Assembly: GCA_947375135.1 (NCBI GenBank)
Contig: CANCER010000007.1
Coordinates: forward strand, 94,936-158,935
DNA length: 64,000 nt
Direction: 5' to 3'
DNA from: Comamonadaceae bacterium
GTDB lineage: Bacteria; Pseudomonadota; Gammaproteobacteria; Burkholderiales; Burkholderiaceae_C
The number at the start of each line of letters is the position of its first letter. The first letter of the stretch is position 1. The notes under the pieces were generated by a model, which was not told where the DNA came from, searched no databases, and saw only the letters and a list, made by a program, of their open reading frames with translations. Both the position numbers and the translations under genes were made by a program. Shown here one piece after another: positions 51,486 to 61,248 of this stretch.

Positions 51486-54386
51486 ATGACCCTGTTCAAT
51501 GCCCCGCGCGCACTCACCGTCAAGAGCCCCGCCATTCCCCAGGTGGCCGGCCAGCCCGCGCTGTGGCCGCTCAAGCTCGAAGGCAGCGAGGGCGTTAACA
51601 GCCTGTTTGAGTACCGCCTGACGCTGCAAACCCCCGATGCCCTGAACTTCATGGCCGGCACCGGCAGCAATTTCGATCTGGACGCTTTTGTTGGCCTGGA
51701 GCTCAGCTGCTACGTGGAGTTGGAAGGCCGGGGCTCGTTTGCTGCGGGACTGCCCGGCGGCGGTGGCGCGGCAAACCAGGGTGCCGGTGTGCGCGAGATC
51801 TCCGGCCTGATTACTTCGGCGCGCTATGTCGGTGAAGAAAGCCGCCATGCTTTGTACGAGCTCACCCTGCGCCCCTGGCTGCACCTGGCCACCCTCACCA
51901 CCGACTGCAAGGTGTTCCAGGACAAGACCCCGGTGGAAATCATTGAAGCCGTGTTGTCCGACTACGGCTTTGCTGCAGACAAGCGCCTGATAGAAACCTA
52001 CCCCCAGCGCGACTACACCGTTCAGTACAACGAGACCGACTTTGAATTCGTCACCCGCCTGATGCAGGAGTGGGGCATTTCGTATCACTTTCAGCACAGC
52101 GGCGGCGTGCACCGCCTGATCTGGAGCGACCATAACGGCGCCTTCCAGGTGACACAAGCTGATCAGGACCAGGGCGTTAGCGCCTACCACCAGATACCCT
52201 TCTACCCGCTGGGTCACAAGATAGACCGCGAATACATCCACGGTTTCAGCGTGGTGGATGCACTCACCAGCGGCAGCTATGCCACGCGCGAATACGACTA
52301 CACCCGTCCGCGCGCCTCGCTGGCAGTGGATGCAGCCGCACCCCGCAACACCGGCCACGCCGATCAGGAGCTGTACCTGTGGCGCGGTGACAAGTCCGGT
52401 CTGGGCGGCAGCGACTACAGCCAGCCCAACAAGGGCGCCGACAAAGCAGCCAACCAGACCGAAGACCAAGGCCGCCACCTGGCCCGCCTGCGCATGCAGA
52501 CGCTGCGCCAGACCGGCCTGCGCGCCATGGGCGTGGGCCATGTGCGCGGCATCGTGCCGGGCTGCACCTTCACCTTAAGCGAGCACCCGCAAGAAAAGGC
52601 GAATGCGGAATACATCACGCTCAACACCCGATTCGTCATCGAGAACGTGGGCGAGGATACGCAGCGTGATGCTTCGTCAATGGTCTCCGGCGACACGGGC
52701 AGCGCCGCACCCCGGGGCGTGGGCCTCATGGTGCCAAACGCGCACAAATCGGCCCCCACCCCGGGGAGTGTCGCCGCCCTTTCGGATGCACAACGCATGG
52801 CAGGCCAATGGCGTGTTGTGGTCAACTTTGAAGTGCAGCCCGCCACCGAAGTTCTGCGCCCGGTAGCTACACAGCGCAAGCCCAAAACCGGTGGACCGGA
52901 AACTGCCCTGGTGGTAGGCCCCGGCGCCGACACCGCCGAGAGCAACATCTACACCGACAGCCTGGGCCGCATCAAGCTGCAGTTTCCCTGGGACCGCTAC
53001 GGCGAGAAGAACCAGAACAGCTCCTGCTGGGTGCGCGTCTCTGCCGCATGGGCCGGCAACCAGCTTGGCGCCATGCACCTGCCGCGCATCGGCGAAGAAG
53101 TGCTGGTGGACTTTTTGGGGGGCGACCCCGATCTGCCTTTTGTCAAAGGCCGCCTGTTCAACGCCATGAACATGCCACCCTGGAGCCTGCCGGAGCAGCA
53201 AGCCCTCTCCGGCTTTAGAAGCCGCGAACTCATTCCCGGCGGCGGCAACAGCGCAGCCGGTCGCAGCAACCATGTGGTGCTGGACGACACCGAACAGAAG
53301 ATCCAGGCCCAACTCAAGAGCGACCATCAACACAGCAGCTTGAGCCTGGGCCACATCACCCGCATCGAAGACAACGCCGGGCGCAAAGACCACCGCGGTG
53401 AAGGCTTTGAGCTGCGCACCGACGGCCATGGCGTGGTGCGCGCCAAGGAAGGCCTGCTCATCACCACCGAAGCCCGCCCCGGCGCTCAGGCCCACGCCAA
53501 AGACATGGGTGAGACCACGGTACGCTTGAGCCAGGCGCAGGATCAGCACGCATCGTTAGGCGACCTGGCCGCGCAGCACTTGGCGCAAGACATAGCAGAC
53601 CAAGGTGATGTGGCCAAAGACCTCCAGGCACAAAACGAGGCCATCCAGGGTGGCGCCGCTGAGCAAGGCAAGTTCCCGGAATTTGCCGAGCCCCACATCA
53701 CCTTCGCCAGCCCGGCCGGCATTGCATCCACCACCCCCGACACCACCCACCATCACAGCGGTCGCCACCACGCCATCACCAGCGGCGGCCACACCAGCAT
53801 CAGCAGCAACAAAAGCTTCCTGGTCAGCGCCAAGGAAGCCGTGCGCCTGTTTGCCTACAAGAGCGGCATCAAGCTCGTCTCCGCTGCCGCCGACATCGAA
53901 ACCCAGGCATTGGAGAAGAGCATTCATATCCTCTCTAAGATCAGCATCACCGAGACCGCCGAGAACATCACGCTCACCGCCAAAGAAGAACTCACCATCA
54001 ACGGCGGCGGCAGCTTCAGCACCTTCAAGAGCGGCAGCCTGACGCATGGCACGGCGGGAGTGTGGGATATGAACGCGGCTACGGTGGCGATGGATGGGGC
54101 TAAGAGTTTGTCGGCAGTCATGCCAGTGTTCCCTGCGGCATTGCCGTTTGATGAGCAGTTCCAAGCGGTGAGCAATATCACCGACAAGTCGGTGCCAGGT
54201 ATTCCATTCACGATCAAAACCGCCAGCGGTGATGTCCTGCAAGGTCAGACAGACAAGGACGGCAAGACGCAGCGCATCTTTGGCAAACAGGCAGAGTCAT
54301 TGGAACTCACCTGGGGAGGTCTTCAGGAGGAGGGGCTCATCGAAGTGTTTGCTGTGTCTAAAGATCACGAACATGACGACTGCTGA
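51486..54386 (+). CDS. vgrG: T6SS spike protein VgrG2 with divergent C-terminal extension
   Basis: This 966-residue spike is strongly similar to VgrG1 through the gp27/gp5/DUF2345 core (FNAPRALTVKSPAIPQVAGQ; DSLGRIKLQFPWDRYGEKN; HHAITSGGHTSISSNKSFLV) but has about 35 extra residues near 390-425 (GSAAPRGVGLMVPNAHKSAP) and an unrelated longer tail. The tail (VPGIPFTIKTASGDVLQGQT, DKDGKTQRIFG) looks transthyretin-like and should fit a different cargo. AAGG lies 10 bases before the ATG. The peptidase effector follows after 18 bases. Confidence 0.95.
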   Translation: MTLFNAPRALTVKSPAIPQVAGQPALWPLKLEGSEGVNSLFEYRLTLQTPDALNFMAGTGSNFDLDAFVGLELSCYVELEGRGSFAAGLPGGGGAANQGAGVREISGLITSARYVGEESRHALYELTLRPWLHLATLTTDCKVFQDKTPVEIIEAVLSDYGFAADKRLIETYPQRDYTVQYNETDFEFVTRLMQEWGISYHFQHSGGVHRLIWSDHNGAFQVTQADQDQGVSAYHQIPFYPLGHKIDREYIHGFSVVDALTSGSYATREYDYTRPRASLAVDAAAPRNTGHADQELYLWRGDKSGLGGSDYSQPNKGADKAANQTEDQGRHLARLRMQTLRQTGLRAMGVGHVRGIVPGCTFTLSEHPQEKANAEYITLNTRFVIENVGEDTQRDASSMVSGDTGSAAPRGVGLMVPNAHKSAPTPGSVAALSDAQRMAGQWRVVVNFEVQPATEVLRPVATQRKPKTGGPETALVVGPGADTAESNIYTDSLGRIKLQFPWDRYGEKNQNSSCWVRVSAAWAGNQLGAMHLPRIGEEVLVDFLGGDPDLPFVKGRLFNAMNMPPWSLPEQQALSGFRSRELIPGGGNSAAGRSNHVVLDDTEQKIQAQLKSDHQHSSLSLGHITRIEDNAGRKDHRGEGFELRTDGHGVVRAKEGLLITTEARPGAQAHAKDMGETTVRLSQAQDQHASLGDLAAQHLAQDIADQGDVAKDLQAQNEAIQGGAAEQGKFPEFAEPHITFASPAGIASTTPDTTHHHSGRHHAITSGGHTSISSNKSFLVSAKEAVRLFAYKSGIKLVSAAADIETQALEKSIHILSKISITETAENITLTAKEELTINGGGSFSTFKSGSLTHGTAGVWDMNAATVAMDGAKSLSAVMPVFPAALPFDEQFQAVSNITDKSVPGIPFTIKTASGDVLQGQTDKDGKTQRIFGKQAESLELTWGGLQEEGLIEVFAVSKDHEHDDC

Positions 54387-54404
54387 TTTGGCAAAGAAAA
54401 AAAC

Positions 54405-55745
54405 ATGACAACAAAACCCAACTGCGATGTCACTGGCCTTTTGAATGAGGCACAGGCATCTTGCGTAAAAGATCACGTCGCCGGCTTGATACCCGTCGAA
54501 TATGTCATCCACTTTGACACAAGCATTCGGCTGCCCTACGCCATCTTTTGGAATGGTGAAAAGCAACCGTCCAATCGGGTTGCACTCACGTCGGGAGGTA
54601 ACGTTGCAACCGTGCGCATCATGGCCCGCAGCGGTCAGAAAGTGGGGCTGTATCTTGGCAGCGATGCCTCGCCCCAGTTTCGCCAAGAAATGCTTTTCCC
54701 TATCACGGTGGGGCACAACGATATTCGCGTGGTGATCCAAAGCCAAACCGGCTTGCATGACGACATAGCAGAAATTTCTTCTAAAGAAAGTGACATACAG
54801 CGTGACGTGCAAGAAGCGGGAAGGCCCGATAAGCTGGATATCTACAACGGGAACAAACTCACTGGCAACACTTGGCTGCGGTTCAGCCACAAATACACCG
54901 CAGCAGACGCGTTGGCCCTGGCTGCGGAGGCGGGGGAAACAGACGCGGGGGTACAGGCTGCGCTGATTGCCCTGTATGGTGGAGACGTTTCAAAAGCTGC
55001 GGGCTATACCGTTGCTTTTGCGGGCAAGCACAGTTGCAAGCTCAGCTTTCAGTCAGGCGTTGACAGCAATTGCGCGCAGAACATCCAGCGCTACCTGTCA
55101 CTGGGTGGCTTCGGTGGTGCAGCGCTGCCCCGTGTGCATCCGCGTTCATGGATCGCGCTCTTGCAGGCTGCGCGGGATGCCAATGTCGGCGCATTGGAAA
55201 TCACGTCAGGTTGGCGCCCCATGACGGGCAAGTCGCCGCACCGCATTGGTTTGGGGCTGGATATTAAGAGTGCCAAGTCCACTGCAGGAAAAGCATTGGT
55301 GTTTGACAAAGACAGTCCTGCAATGTGGTCAAGCCCACAGGAGAAAATAGCGCATCAAGATTGGATGGAATCCGAGGCTGATCTGGAGAAGGCCAAGGCT
55401 GAGATCGCTGCGGCGCAGAAGGCGATGAAAGCGGCGAATGACAAGGGGAAGGCTGTGGCCCAGCAGAGAAAGGATGATGCGGAGAAAAAGTTGGCCGACG
55501 CGCTTGAAAAGCGGCGTCAAGTGAAGTTTGAATATGAAAAACATCACAAAGGCACTTTTGCAGGCACGCTGGAACAGGCGTTGTTCAAGAGCCCACTCAT
55601 CCGTCAAGTATTCGAGCCCTTGTTGATGGATGCCAATACCCGCGACAAGGTGGAGCCGGAAGTGAATCGCTACCGCGTAGGCAACGAAGCCACCCACAAA
55701 AACCACTTGCACGTGACCGCAGCGGACACCTACCTTAGCCCCTGA
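54405..55745 (+). CDS. Probable T6SS peptidoglycan peptidase effector (LAS/M15-like)
   Basis: This 446-residue protein directly follows vgrG2 and has no signal peptide, as T6SS cargo. Residues 265-286 read EITSGWRPMTGKSPHRIG then LGLD: SPHRIGLGLD fits the SxHxxGxxxD zinc motif of LAS/M15 peptidases (His279, Asp286). A second motif HKNHLHV (431-437) supplies the expected HxH near the end, with Glu428 a possible base. Between them lies a charged coiled coil (about 322-380). The first 140 residues and a mid-region with Cys pairs are unrecognised. It would cut peptide bonds of the wall in the periplasm. The fold call is by motif only. Confidence 0.75.
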   Translation: MTTKPNCDVTGLLNEAQASCVKDHVAGLIPVEYVIHFDTSIRLPYAIFWNGEKQPSNRVALTSGGNVATVRIMARSGQKVGLYLGSDASPQFRQEMLFPITVGHNDIRVVIQSQTGLHDDIAEISSKESDIQRDVQEAGRPDKLDIYNGNKLTGNTWLRFSHKYTAADALALAAEAGETDAGVQAALIALYGGDVSKAAGYTVAFAGKHSCKLSFQSGVDSNCAQNIQRYLSLGGFGGAALPRVHPRSWIALLQAARDANVGALEITSGWRPMTGKSPHRIGLGLDIKSAKSTAGKALVFDKDSPAMWSSPQEKIAHQDWMESEADLEKAKAEIAAAQKAMKAANDKGKAVAQQRKDDAEKKLADALEKRRQVKFEYEKHHKGTFAGTLEQALFKSPLIRQVFEPLLMDANTRDKVEPEVNRYRVGNEATHKNHLHVTAADTYLSP

Positions 55746-55760
55746 TCAGAAAGCAAGTCC

Positions 55761-56870
55761 ATGCGATTCCTGAAGACCAACAAAGCAATTCTGCAATGCA
55801 GCCTCTTGTTGCTGGCCGTAATGCCTAGCGCCCACGTACATGCCGCCAGTTGGTACGACTGGATCGACAAACCCTGGCCTGCCCGGTATGTGATATTCGG
55901 CGCGCTGGACTACTCCCGTATTGAAGAATATGCCCCAAAAAATAACGACGAACGTCGCAAAAAGGGGAGGACGAGTCTGTGGCGTTTTGAAGAATTCTTT
56001 GATGCCACTCATCCCTTTAAGGGTCTACCGCATCCGATAGGCCGTGTGTACGAGGACTATTACACCAAGTACGACGACTTCGGCTACCAAGTCATTGACT
56101 TTGACAAAGCCGGCAAGGTGCTCACTCCCAACCGCACACCCAAGCCTTTGCAGATCAAGCAGTCGGTCAACCCGGATGTTCGACTGGACGCCATGATGGT
56201 GGAAGGCGATGCCACGCCTGGCAACCCGTTTTACCGCTTGGGCGAGTGGTACGTTCACCTGCCAGGTGCGCGAGGTGATGACACCACCCCTGCCTTTTGC
56301 GGAGGTGATGACGATGGTCGCTACTCGGTAGAAAGCAGCGACCGCTATTTCCATCCCGACATGAAGTTCAACGTCAAGAACATCATTAACGACCGGGGCA
56401 CCTTCGGTTGTCGCGAATGGGCTTATCAGATGAAGCGCCCCATCAGTGTGGCCGGCATGGGCGGACAAGTGCCCGATGCAAAAGGGCAATGCCAAGGCGG
56501 CTTTGAGCCGGGTCTGTACAAGGGTAAATCGGTATGCCCTGGATTAGATGAAAGCAGCCAATACAAACCCAATGCCAAGGGCTTTGTTCAACCGTACATT
56601 GATGTAACCACTTACCACGACAAGGCGGGCAAGAAGACCCACATCGGCAGATTCATTGGCTGGATGGGGTTCGAAGATGCGCCACGTCCCGTAATCGGTA
56701 AGCATGGCGATTACTGGCTGTGTCTGCATGAATGTCCTGATGGTGAAAACCCTGGCGTTATTGCAGACATCGTTGACTGGACCAATAAACGTAGTTGGCC
56801 CCTACCCAAGCCGACGCCGTACTTTCCCGATGTGAAACTTAAACCCACCAGGGCGGAGCTGATCGAATAA
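55761..56870 (+). CDS. Exported protein, candidate immunity for the peptidase effector
   Basis: This 369-residue protein is not recognised. It has a signal peptide (AILQCSLLLLAVMPSAHVHA, cleavage near VHA-A) and a mature part starting SWYDWIDKPWPARYVIFGAL. Two pairs of Cys (FGCREW/QCQGG and WLCLHEC) suggest disulfides. Its place straight after a wall-targeting effector gene, and its periplasmic signal, make it an immunity candidate. The next gene starts inside its stop codon. GC content is lower than in the core T6SS genes. Confidence 0.7.
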   Translation: MRFLKTNKAILQCSLLLLAVMPSAHVHAASWYDWIDKPWPARYVIFGALDYSRIEEYAPKNNDERRKKGRTSLWRFEEFFDATHPFKGLPHPIGRVYEDYYTKYDDFGYQVIDFDKAGKVLTPNRTPKPLQIKQSVNPDVRLDAMMVEGDATPGNPFYRLGEWYVHLPGARGDDTTPAFCGGDDDGRYSVESSDRYFHPDMKFNVKNIINDRGTFGCREWAYQMKRPISVAGMGGQVPDAKGQCQGGFEPGLYKGKSVCPGLDESSQYKPNAKGFVQPYIDVTTYHDKAGKKTHIGRFIGWMGFEDAPRPVIGKHGDYWLCLHECPDGENPGVIADIVDWTNKRSWPLPKPTPYFPDVKLKPTRAELIE

Positions 56871-58246
56871 TGAGATGCTCTACGCGAAATTGTCTCCGAG
56901 AACCAAATCAATGCCGACGTTCCATGGGCCAGATTGAACACGCTCAGCCAAACACCTTAAGCCGTCGCCGTTTGCTTGCGGTACTTGGCTTGAACGGTCT
57001 AAGCGCCACTAACTCCACCCATGCAGAGTGGCTCGTGCAGATGGGGCAACCACTGATAGAAAAAGCCATGCAGGCCTACGAAACCGAAGAATTCACTTGG
57101 GGGCTAAGTACGAGTCACTACTACCTCGACAAGGGGGCGACTCAGATGGTTACTTTGGAGCGGGAAAATTGGATGAAGGATGCGCATGGCAATGTTGTGG
57201 CCAATTGGTTTGGCGCAGGTAATGTATGGGGACTAGGTGGTGGACCCATTGGGGGTGACCCACGAAAGTCGCGGTTGCCAAAATCCATCCACATCAGCTA
57301 TTACGACTATCAAGAGGACCTCTTTTATCAACTCGATGCAGAGCTGCCACAAAAGGAACTCTATGCGCTTTTTAAGCAGAAGACTGTCGATCGAAGTATG
57401 CAGGTTGGCGCTGTAATTCCTCGTTACGATCGCTTTCTCATCGGTATTGCGCCACAGGGGCATGTCGTATTGTGGGTACGTTCCGCTGGTGCTAAGGATC
57501 AAGTCGAATTTGCTACTTTTAAAGCACAAATCATGCAAGGCATGACCGTCGATCGGTATAACAGTACAGGCACCTATGGACCAAACGGCGGCAGAGCATT
57601 CCCAATCAGTACCGATCGTTGGGGAAAACTCAGTTCGTCAACTTCTTTGACGCCGGTTACCGTTAATAAGCTGAAAAGCGGTTGGCTTCCATCCGCAGAC
57701 TACTACTTGCAACAGCGTATTAAATACCCATGGCGATATCAAATGAGCGGCAATGGTCGATTGCTGGAGTTCACCGAGACACAAGGTAATCAGGAGCACT
57801 TCTATGTGGGACCATGGTCTTTGACGCCATATCTGAACGGTGCTGCGATGCGTGGCGTGCCTGAAACTACAACCATGTGGTTCAACGACTCAGAAGGCAT
57901 GCGGCACAGCATTTACCTTGCTTTTTTTGACAAATATCGAGTGGCGGGTGAGCCAGATTTGTCCCCAATCTGGCAAGCCTTTAGATCAGCGTTTCCTGAT
58001 CGCAAAGTGGAAGGTAACGATTACTGGCCCGGCGCACGTGATATGGGAACCGTAAATATTCACGTCAGCGACGACCTTAAATCCTACACGGCGACTTTAA
58101 TTAAGGACGAACTACGCATTCCCCTGCCAGTGGGGAAGACACAGTTTTTTGACCTTGAGCCTTTCGCGGCTTGGCCTGGTCAAGAGACACCGGCTCCCGC
58201 GGTCATCAAACGCTTGCAGGGTGGTCCAGATTTGTCGAGTCAGTGA
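56870..58246 (+). CDS. DUF2931-like exported protein, second immunity candidate
   Basis: This 458-residue protein has a twin-arginine-like leader (SRRRLLAVLGLNGLSATNST, cleavage near HAEW) and a body with PKSIHISYYDYQEDLFYQLD and PQKELYALFKQK, which I associate with DUF2931, a family common beside T6SS effectors. The ATG at 56870 overlaps the upstream stop; MGQIEH at 56924 is an alternative that still keeps the leader. A 60-base sample (57301-57360) is about 47% GC against 60% in tssF, a sign of transfer. Immunity function is inferred from position. Confidence 0.7.
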   Translation: MRCSTRNCLREPNQCRRSMGQIEHAQPNTLSRRRLLAVLGLNGLSATNSTHAEWLVQMGQPLIEKAMQAYETEEFTWGLSTSHYYLDKGATQMVTLERENWMKDAHGNVVANWFGAGNVWGLGGGPIGGDPRKSRLPKSIHISYYDYQEDLFYQLDAELPQKELYALFKQKTVDRSMQVGAVIPRYDRFLIGIAPQGHVVLWVRSAGAKDQVEFATFKAQIMQGMTVDRYNSTGTYGPNGGRAFPISTDRWGKLSSSTSLTPVTVNKLKSGWLPSADYYLQQRIKYPWRYQMSGNGRLLEFTETQGNQEHFYVGPWSLTPYLNGAAMRGVPETTTMWFNDSEGMRHSIYLAFFDKYRVAGEPDLSPIWQAFRSAFPDRKVEGNDYWPGARDMGTVNIHVSDDLKSYTATLIKDELRIPLPVGKTQFFDLEPFAAWPGQETPAPAVIKRLQGGPDLSSQ

Positions 58247-58309
58247 GTGCCTCGGCCATTCGCCACAAGACTAAAGATCGTTAATCCACATAGCTAGAAG
58301 CCCTAACCC

Positions 58310-60190
58310 ATGGACCCCCAACTACTCGATTACTACAACCAGGAACTCACCTACATGCGCGAAGCCGCTGGGGAGTTTGCAGACCTGCACCCCAAGATTG
58401 CGCGTCGTCTTGGCATGCAAGGTGTGGAGGTGGCCGACCCCTATGTGGAGCGGCTGATTGAGTCCTTCTGCTTCATGTCGGCGCGCATGCGCATCAAGCT
58501 CGATGCCGAGTTCCCGCGCTTCAGCCAGCGCATGCTGGAGGTGGTCTACCCCAACTATGTGGCGCCTACGCCCAGCATGGCCGTGGCGCAGCTGCATCCC
58601 AATGTGAAAGAGGGCGACTTCAGCAAGGGCTTTGCCGTACCGCGCAACACCGCTTTCTTTGCCAAGGTGCCCGAGGGTGAAACCACGGCTTGTGAATTCC
58701 GCTCGGGCCAGGACGTGACCCTGTGGCCGATTGAAATCGTCAGCGCCAAACTGGCCGGCGTGCCGCCCGATATCCCCGCGCTGGAGCGCTACCTGCCACC
58801 CACCGTGCAGGTGATGGGCAGTCTGCGCATGCAGCTGCGCGTGACCGGCGAGCTGAACTTTTGCGATCTCAAGGGCCTGGACCGCTTGCCGGTTTATCTC
58901 AGCGGCGACGAGCAGGTGGCCTCCCACCTGTTTGAGCTGCTGCATGCCGGTGCCGTGGCCTCGCTCACCGGCGTGCCGGGCAACATGGCAGACAACCCGC
59001 ATGTGGTGACGCACAACGCGCTGGTGCACGAGGGCCTGAGCCCGAACCAAAGCCTGATGCCCTTGCCCTGGAACACCTGGCACGGTCACAACCTGCTGCA
59101 TGAATACTTTGCCTGCCCGAGCCGCTTCTACTTCTTTGCGCTGGAAGGCTTGGCAGCCGGCCTCTCGCGCATCCAGGGCAAGGTCGCCGAGGTGGTGGTG
59201 CTGCTCACACAAGACACGGCCAAGCTGCGCGGCCTGGTCGACAAGAACCAGTTCGCGCTGTTCTGCACGCCGGTCGTCAACCTGTTTGACCGGCGCACCG
59301 ACCGCATTGAGATGACGCCCGGCCAGACCGAGTTCCACCTGGTGCCGGATCGCTCGCGCCCCAGGGATCTGGAGGTGTTCAGTGTGCAGGAAATGTCAGG
59401 GCAAAAGGCCGACACCACGCAGGAGCTGATCTTCCGCCCCATGTACCAAACGCTGAACCAGGACGAGGGCAACCACGGTCGCTACTTCAGTCTGCGCCGC
59501 GAGGGCCGGCTGGCCTCTGACAATGCGCGCAAGTACGGCACGCGCACACCCTATGTCGGCACCGAGGTGTTCGTCAGCTTGGTGGACCAGCACGAGGCAC
59601 CCTATGCCGAATCCCTGCGCTACCTCAGCGTGCAGGCCTTGTTGACCAACCGCGATTTGCCGCGGCTGGTGCCGCGCAATGGCTATTCAGACCTCAGTGT
59701 GAAGGATTCGCTGCCCGTTAGCGCCGTGGGTCTGGTGCGTGCGCCCAGCCAGCCGCGTGCTCCCTTTGCCCAGGGCGAGATGGCCTGGCGCCTGATTCGC
59801 CAGCTCAACTTCAACTACCTGCCCTTGATGGACATGAACCACCGCCAGGGCGCGCAGGCTCTGCGCGACATGCTGCGCCTGTTTGTGGGGGCTGACGACC
59901 TGATCGCCAGCAAACAGGTGGAGGGCTTGATCGGCAGCCGCATCACGCCGGTGACGCGCCGCCTGCCGGGCACCGGCCCCTTGGTCTATGGCCGGGGTGT
60001 GCAGTGCGATGTCACCGTCGACGAAGACGCCTTCAGCGGCATCAGTCCGTATCTGCTGGGCTTGGTGCTGGAGCACTACCTGGCGCGCCATGTCAGCATC
60101 AATGTGTTTACCCAAACGCGGCTGGAATCCATGCAGCGCGGCCAGGTGGCCCACTGGCCGGTGCGCATGGGAACGCGGGGAATCGTGTGA
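58310..60190 (+). CDS. tssF: T6SS baseplate protein TssF (ImpG)
   Basis: This 626-residue wedge protein starts MDPQLLDYYNQELTYMREAA, the standard TssF entry, followed by EFADLHPKIARRLGMQGVEV and DPYVERLIESFCFMSARMRI. It forms the baseplate with TssG, TssE and TssK around the VgrG hub. The 63-base gap before it separates the accessory effector module from the core genes. Its stop overlaps the tssG ATG. Confidence 0.97.
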   Translation: MDPQLLDYYNQELTYMREAAGEFADLHPKIARRLGMQGVEVADPYVERLIESFCFMSARMRIKLDAEFPRFSQRMLEVVYPNYVAPTPSMAVAQLHPNVKEGDFSKGFAVPRNTAFFAKVPEGETTACEFRSGQDVTLWPIEIVSAKLAGVPPDIPALERYLPPTVQVMGSLRMQLRVTGELNFCDLKGLDRLPVYLSGDEQVASHLFELLHAGAVASLTGVPGNMADNPHVVTHNALVHEGLSPNQSLMPLPWNTWHGHNLLHEYFACPSRFYFFALEGLAAGLSRIQGKVAEVVVLLTQDTAKLRGLVDKNQFALFCTPVVNLFDRRTDRIEMTPGQTEFHLVPDRSRPRDLEVFSVQEMSGQKADTTQELIFRPMYQTLNQDEGNHGRYFSLRREGRLASDNARKYGTRTPYVGTEVFVSLVDQHEAPYAESLRYLSVQALLTNRDLPRLVPRNGYSDLSVKDSLPVSAVGLVRAPSQPRAPFAQGEMAWRLIRQLNFNYLPLMDMNHRQGAQALRDMLRLFVGADDLIASKQVEGLIGSRITPVTRRLPGTGPLVYGRGVQCDVTVDEDAFSGISPYLLGLVLEHYLARHVSINVFTQTRLESMQRGQVAHWPVRMGTRGIV

Positions 60191-61248
60191 TGCACGCGCA
60201 GCCCAAGCCCCATGCCGCCAACACCAGCCTGCGCGACGCGCAGAGCCAGCCCTGGCGCCACGGCTTCCTGCCTTTGCTGCGCCGGCTTGCCGCGTCCGAC
60301 CCGGCCATGCCCTTGGTGGGTGACGCGCAAAGGCCGCAGCAGGAAAGCTTTCGCCTGGGACAGCAAGCCAGCCTGGCCTTTGCGCCGCGCGAGCTGGCCC
60401 GGGTCGAAGTCCAGCTTGATAGCCGGCAAAGGGCCCGGGCCCATATCAAGCTGTTCAGCCTGGGCATGCTGGGCCCGAATGGCGCCTTGCCGATTCACTT
60501 TACCGAGCTGGTGCGCGAGCGGGTAGAGGCCAAGCGCGACAACACCCTGGCCGACTTTATTGACCTGTTTCACCACCGCGCCTTCACCCACATCTACCGC
60601 GCCTGGGCCCAAAGCCAGAGCGCTGCGGGGCTGGACCGCGCCGGCGAAGAGACCTTCACCCCCTATATCGCGCGTCTGGCCGGAGATGAGCCGTCCGAGG
60701 TGCAGTCCAGCGCCCTGCCACCCCACGCACGCTGGGCCAGCAGTGCGCATAGGGTGCGTTCGGCACGCAACCCGGAAGGCCTGGTCAGCACCTTGTCGCG
60801 CTTCTTCGGGGTGCCGGTGCACCTGCGTGAATACATGCTGCAGTGGATGGCCATTGAGCCGCAAGACCAATGCATGTTGGGCCAGCCCCGGCCTTCCAGC
60901 GTTCTGGGCGAGGGTGCCATGGCGGGTGAGGTGGTGCCGGACCGGCAAAGCCGTTTCCGCTTGGTCATCGGCCCGCTGGATATGGATGGCTATTTGCGTC
61001 TCACACCCCAGGGCTCGCCCACCGGAAAGGACTTGCCCGCGCTGCTGGAGATCGTGCGCTCCTTCATCGGCTTTGAATACGTGTGGGAAGTGGAGCTGCT
61101 GATTCGCAGCGACGCGGCACCCCAAGCCCAATTGGGCAATGGCACCCAACTCGGGTGGTCTACCTGGATGGCCTCGGATGGCCCGCCTGCTGCGGTGTCG
61201 CCACCCGTGACCGGCATGGTGTTTGAACCCGAAAGTTACAGCGCATGA
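60190..61248 (+). CDS. tssG: T6SS baseplate protein TssG (ImpH)
   Basis: This 352-residue TssG has marks SFRLGQQASLAFAPRELARV near the N-terminus, LFSLGMLGPNGALPIHFTEL, and FIDLFHHRAFTHIYRAW. It bridges two TssF copies in the wedge. The ATG at 60190 overlaps the tssF TGA; the frame is open further upstream but that part is a shadow of tssF. The end overlaps the tssA start by 4 bases. Confidence 0.96.
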   Translation: MHAQPKPHAANTSLRDAQSQPWRHGFLPLLRRLAASDPAMPLVGDAQRPQQESFRLGQQASLAFAPRELARVEVQLDSRQRARAHIKLFSLGMLGPNGALPIHFTELVRERVEAKRDNTLADFIDLFHHRAFTHIYRAWAQSQSAAGLDRAGEETFTPYIARLAGDEPSEVQSSALPPHARWASSAHRVRSARNPEGLVSTLSRFFGVPVHLREYMLQWMAIEPQDQCMLGQPRPSSVLGEGAMAGEVVPDRQSRFRLVIGPLDMDGYLRLTPQGSPTGKDLPALLEIVRSFIGFEYVWEVELLIRSDAAPQAQLGNGTQLGWSTWMASDGPPAAVSPPVTGMVFEPESYSA

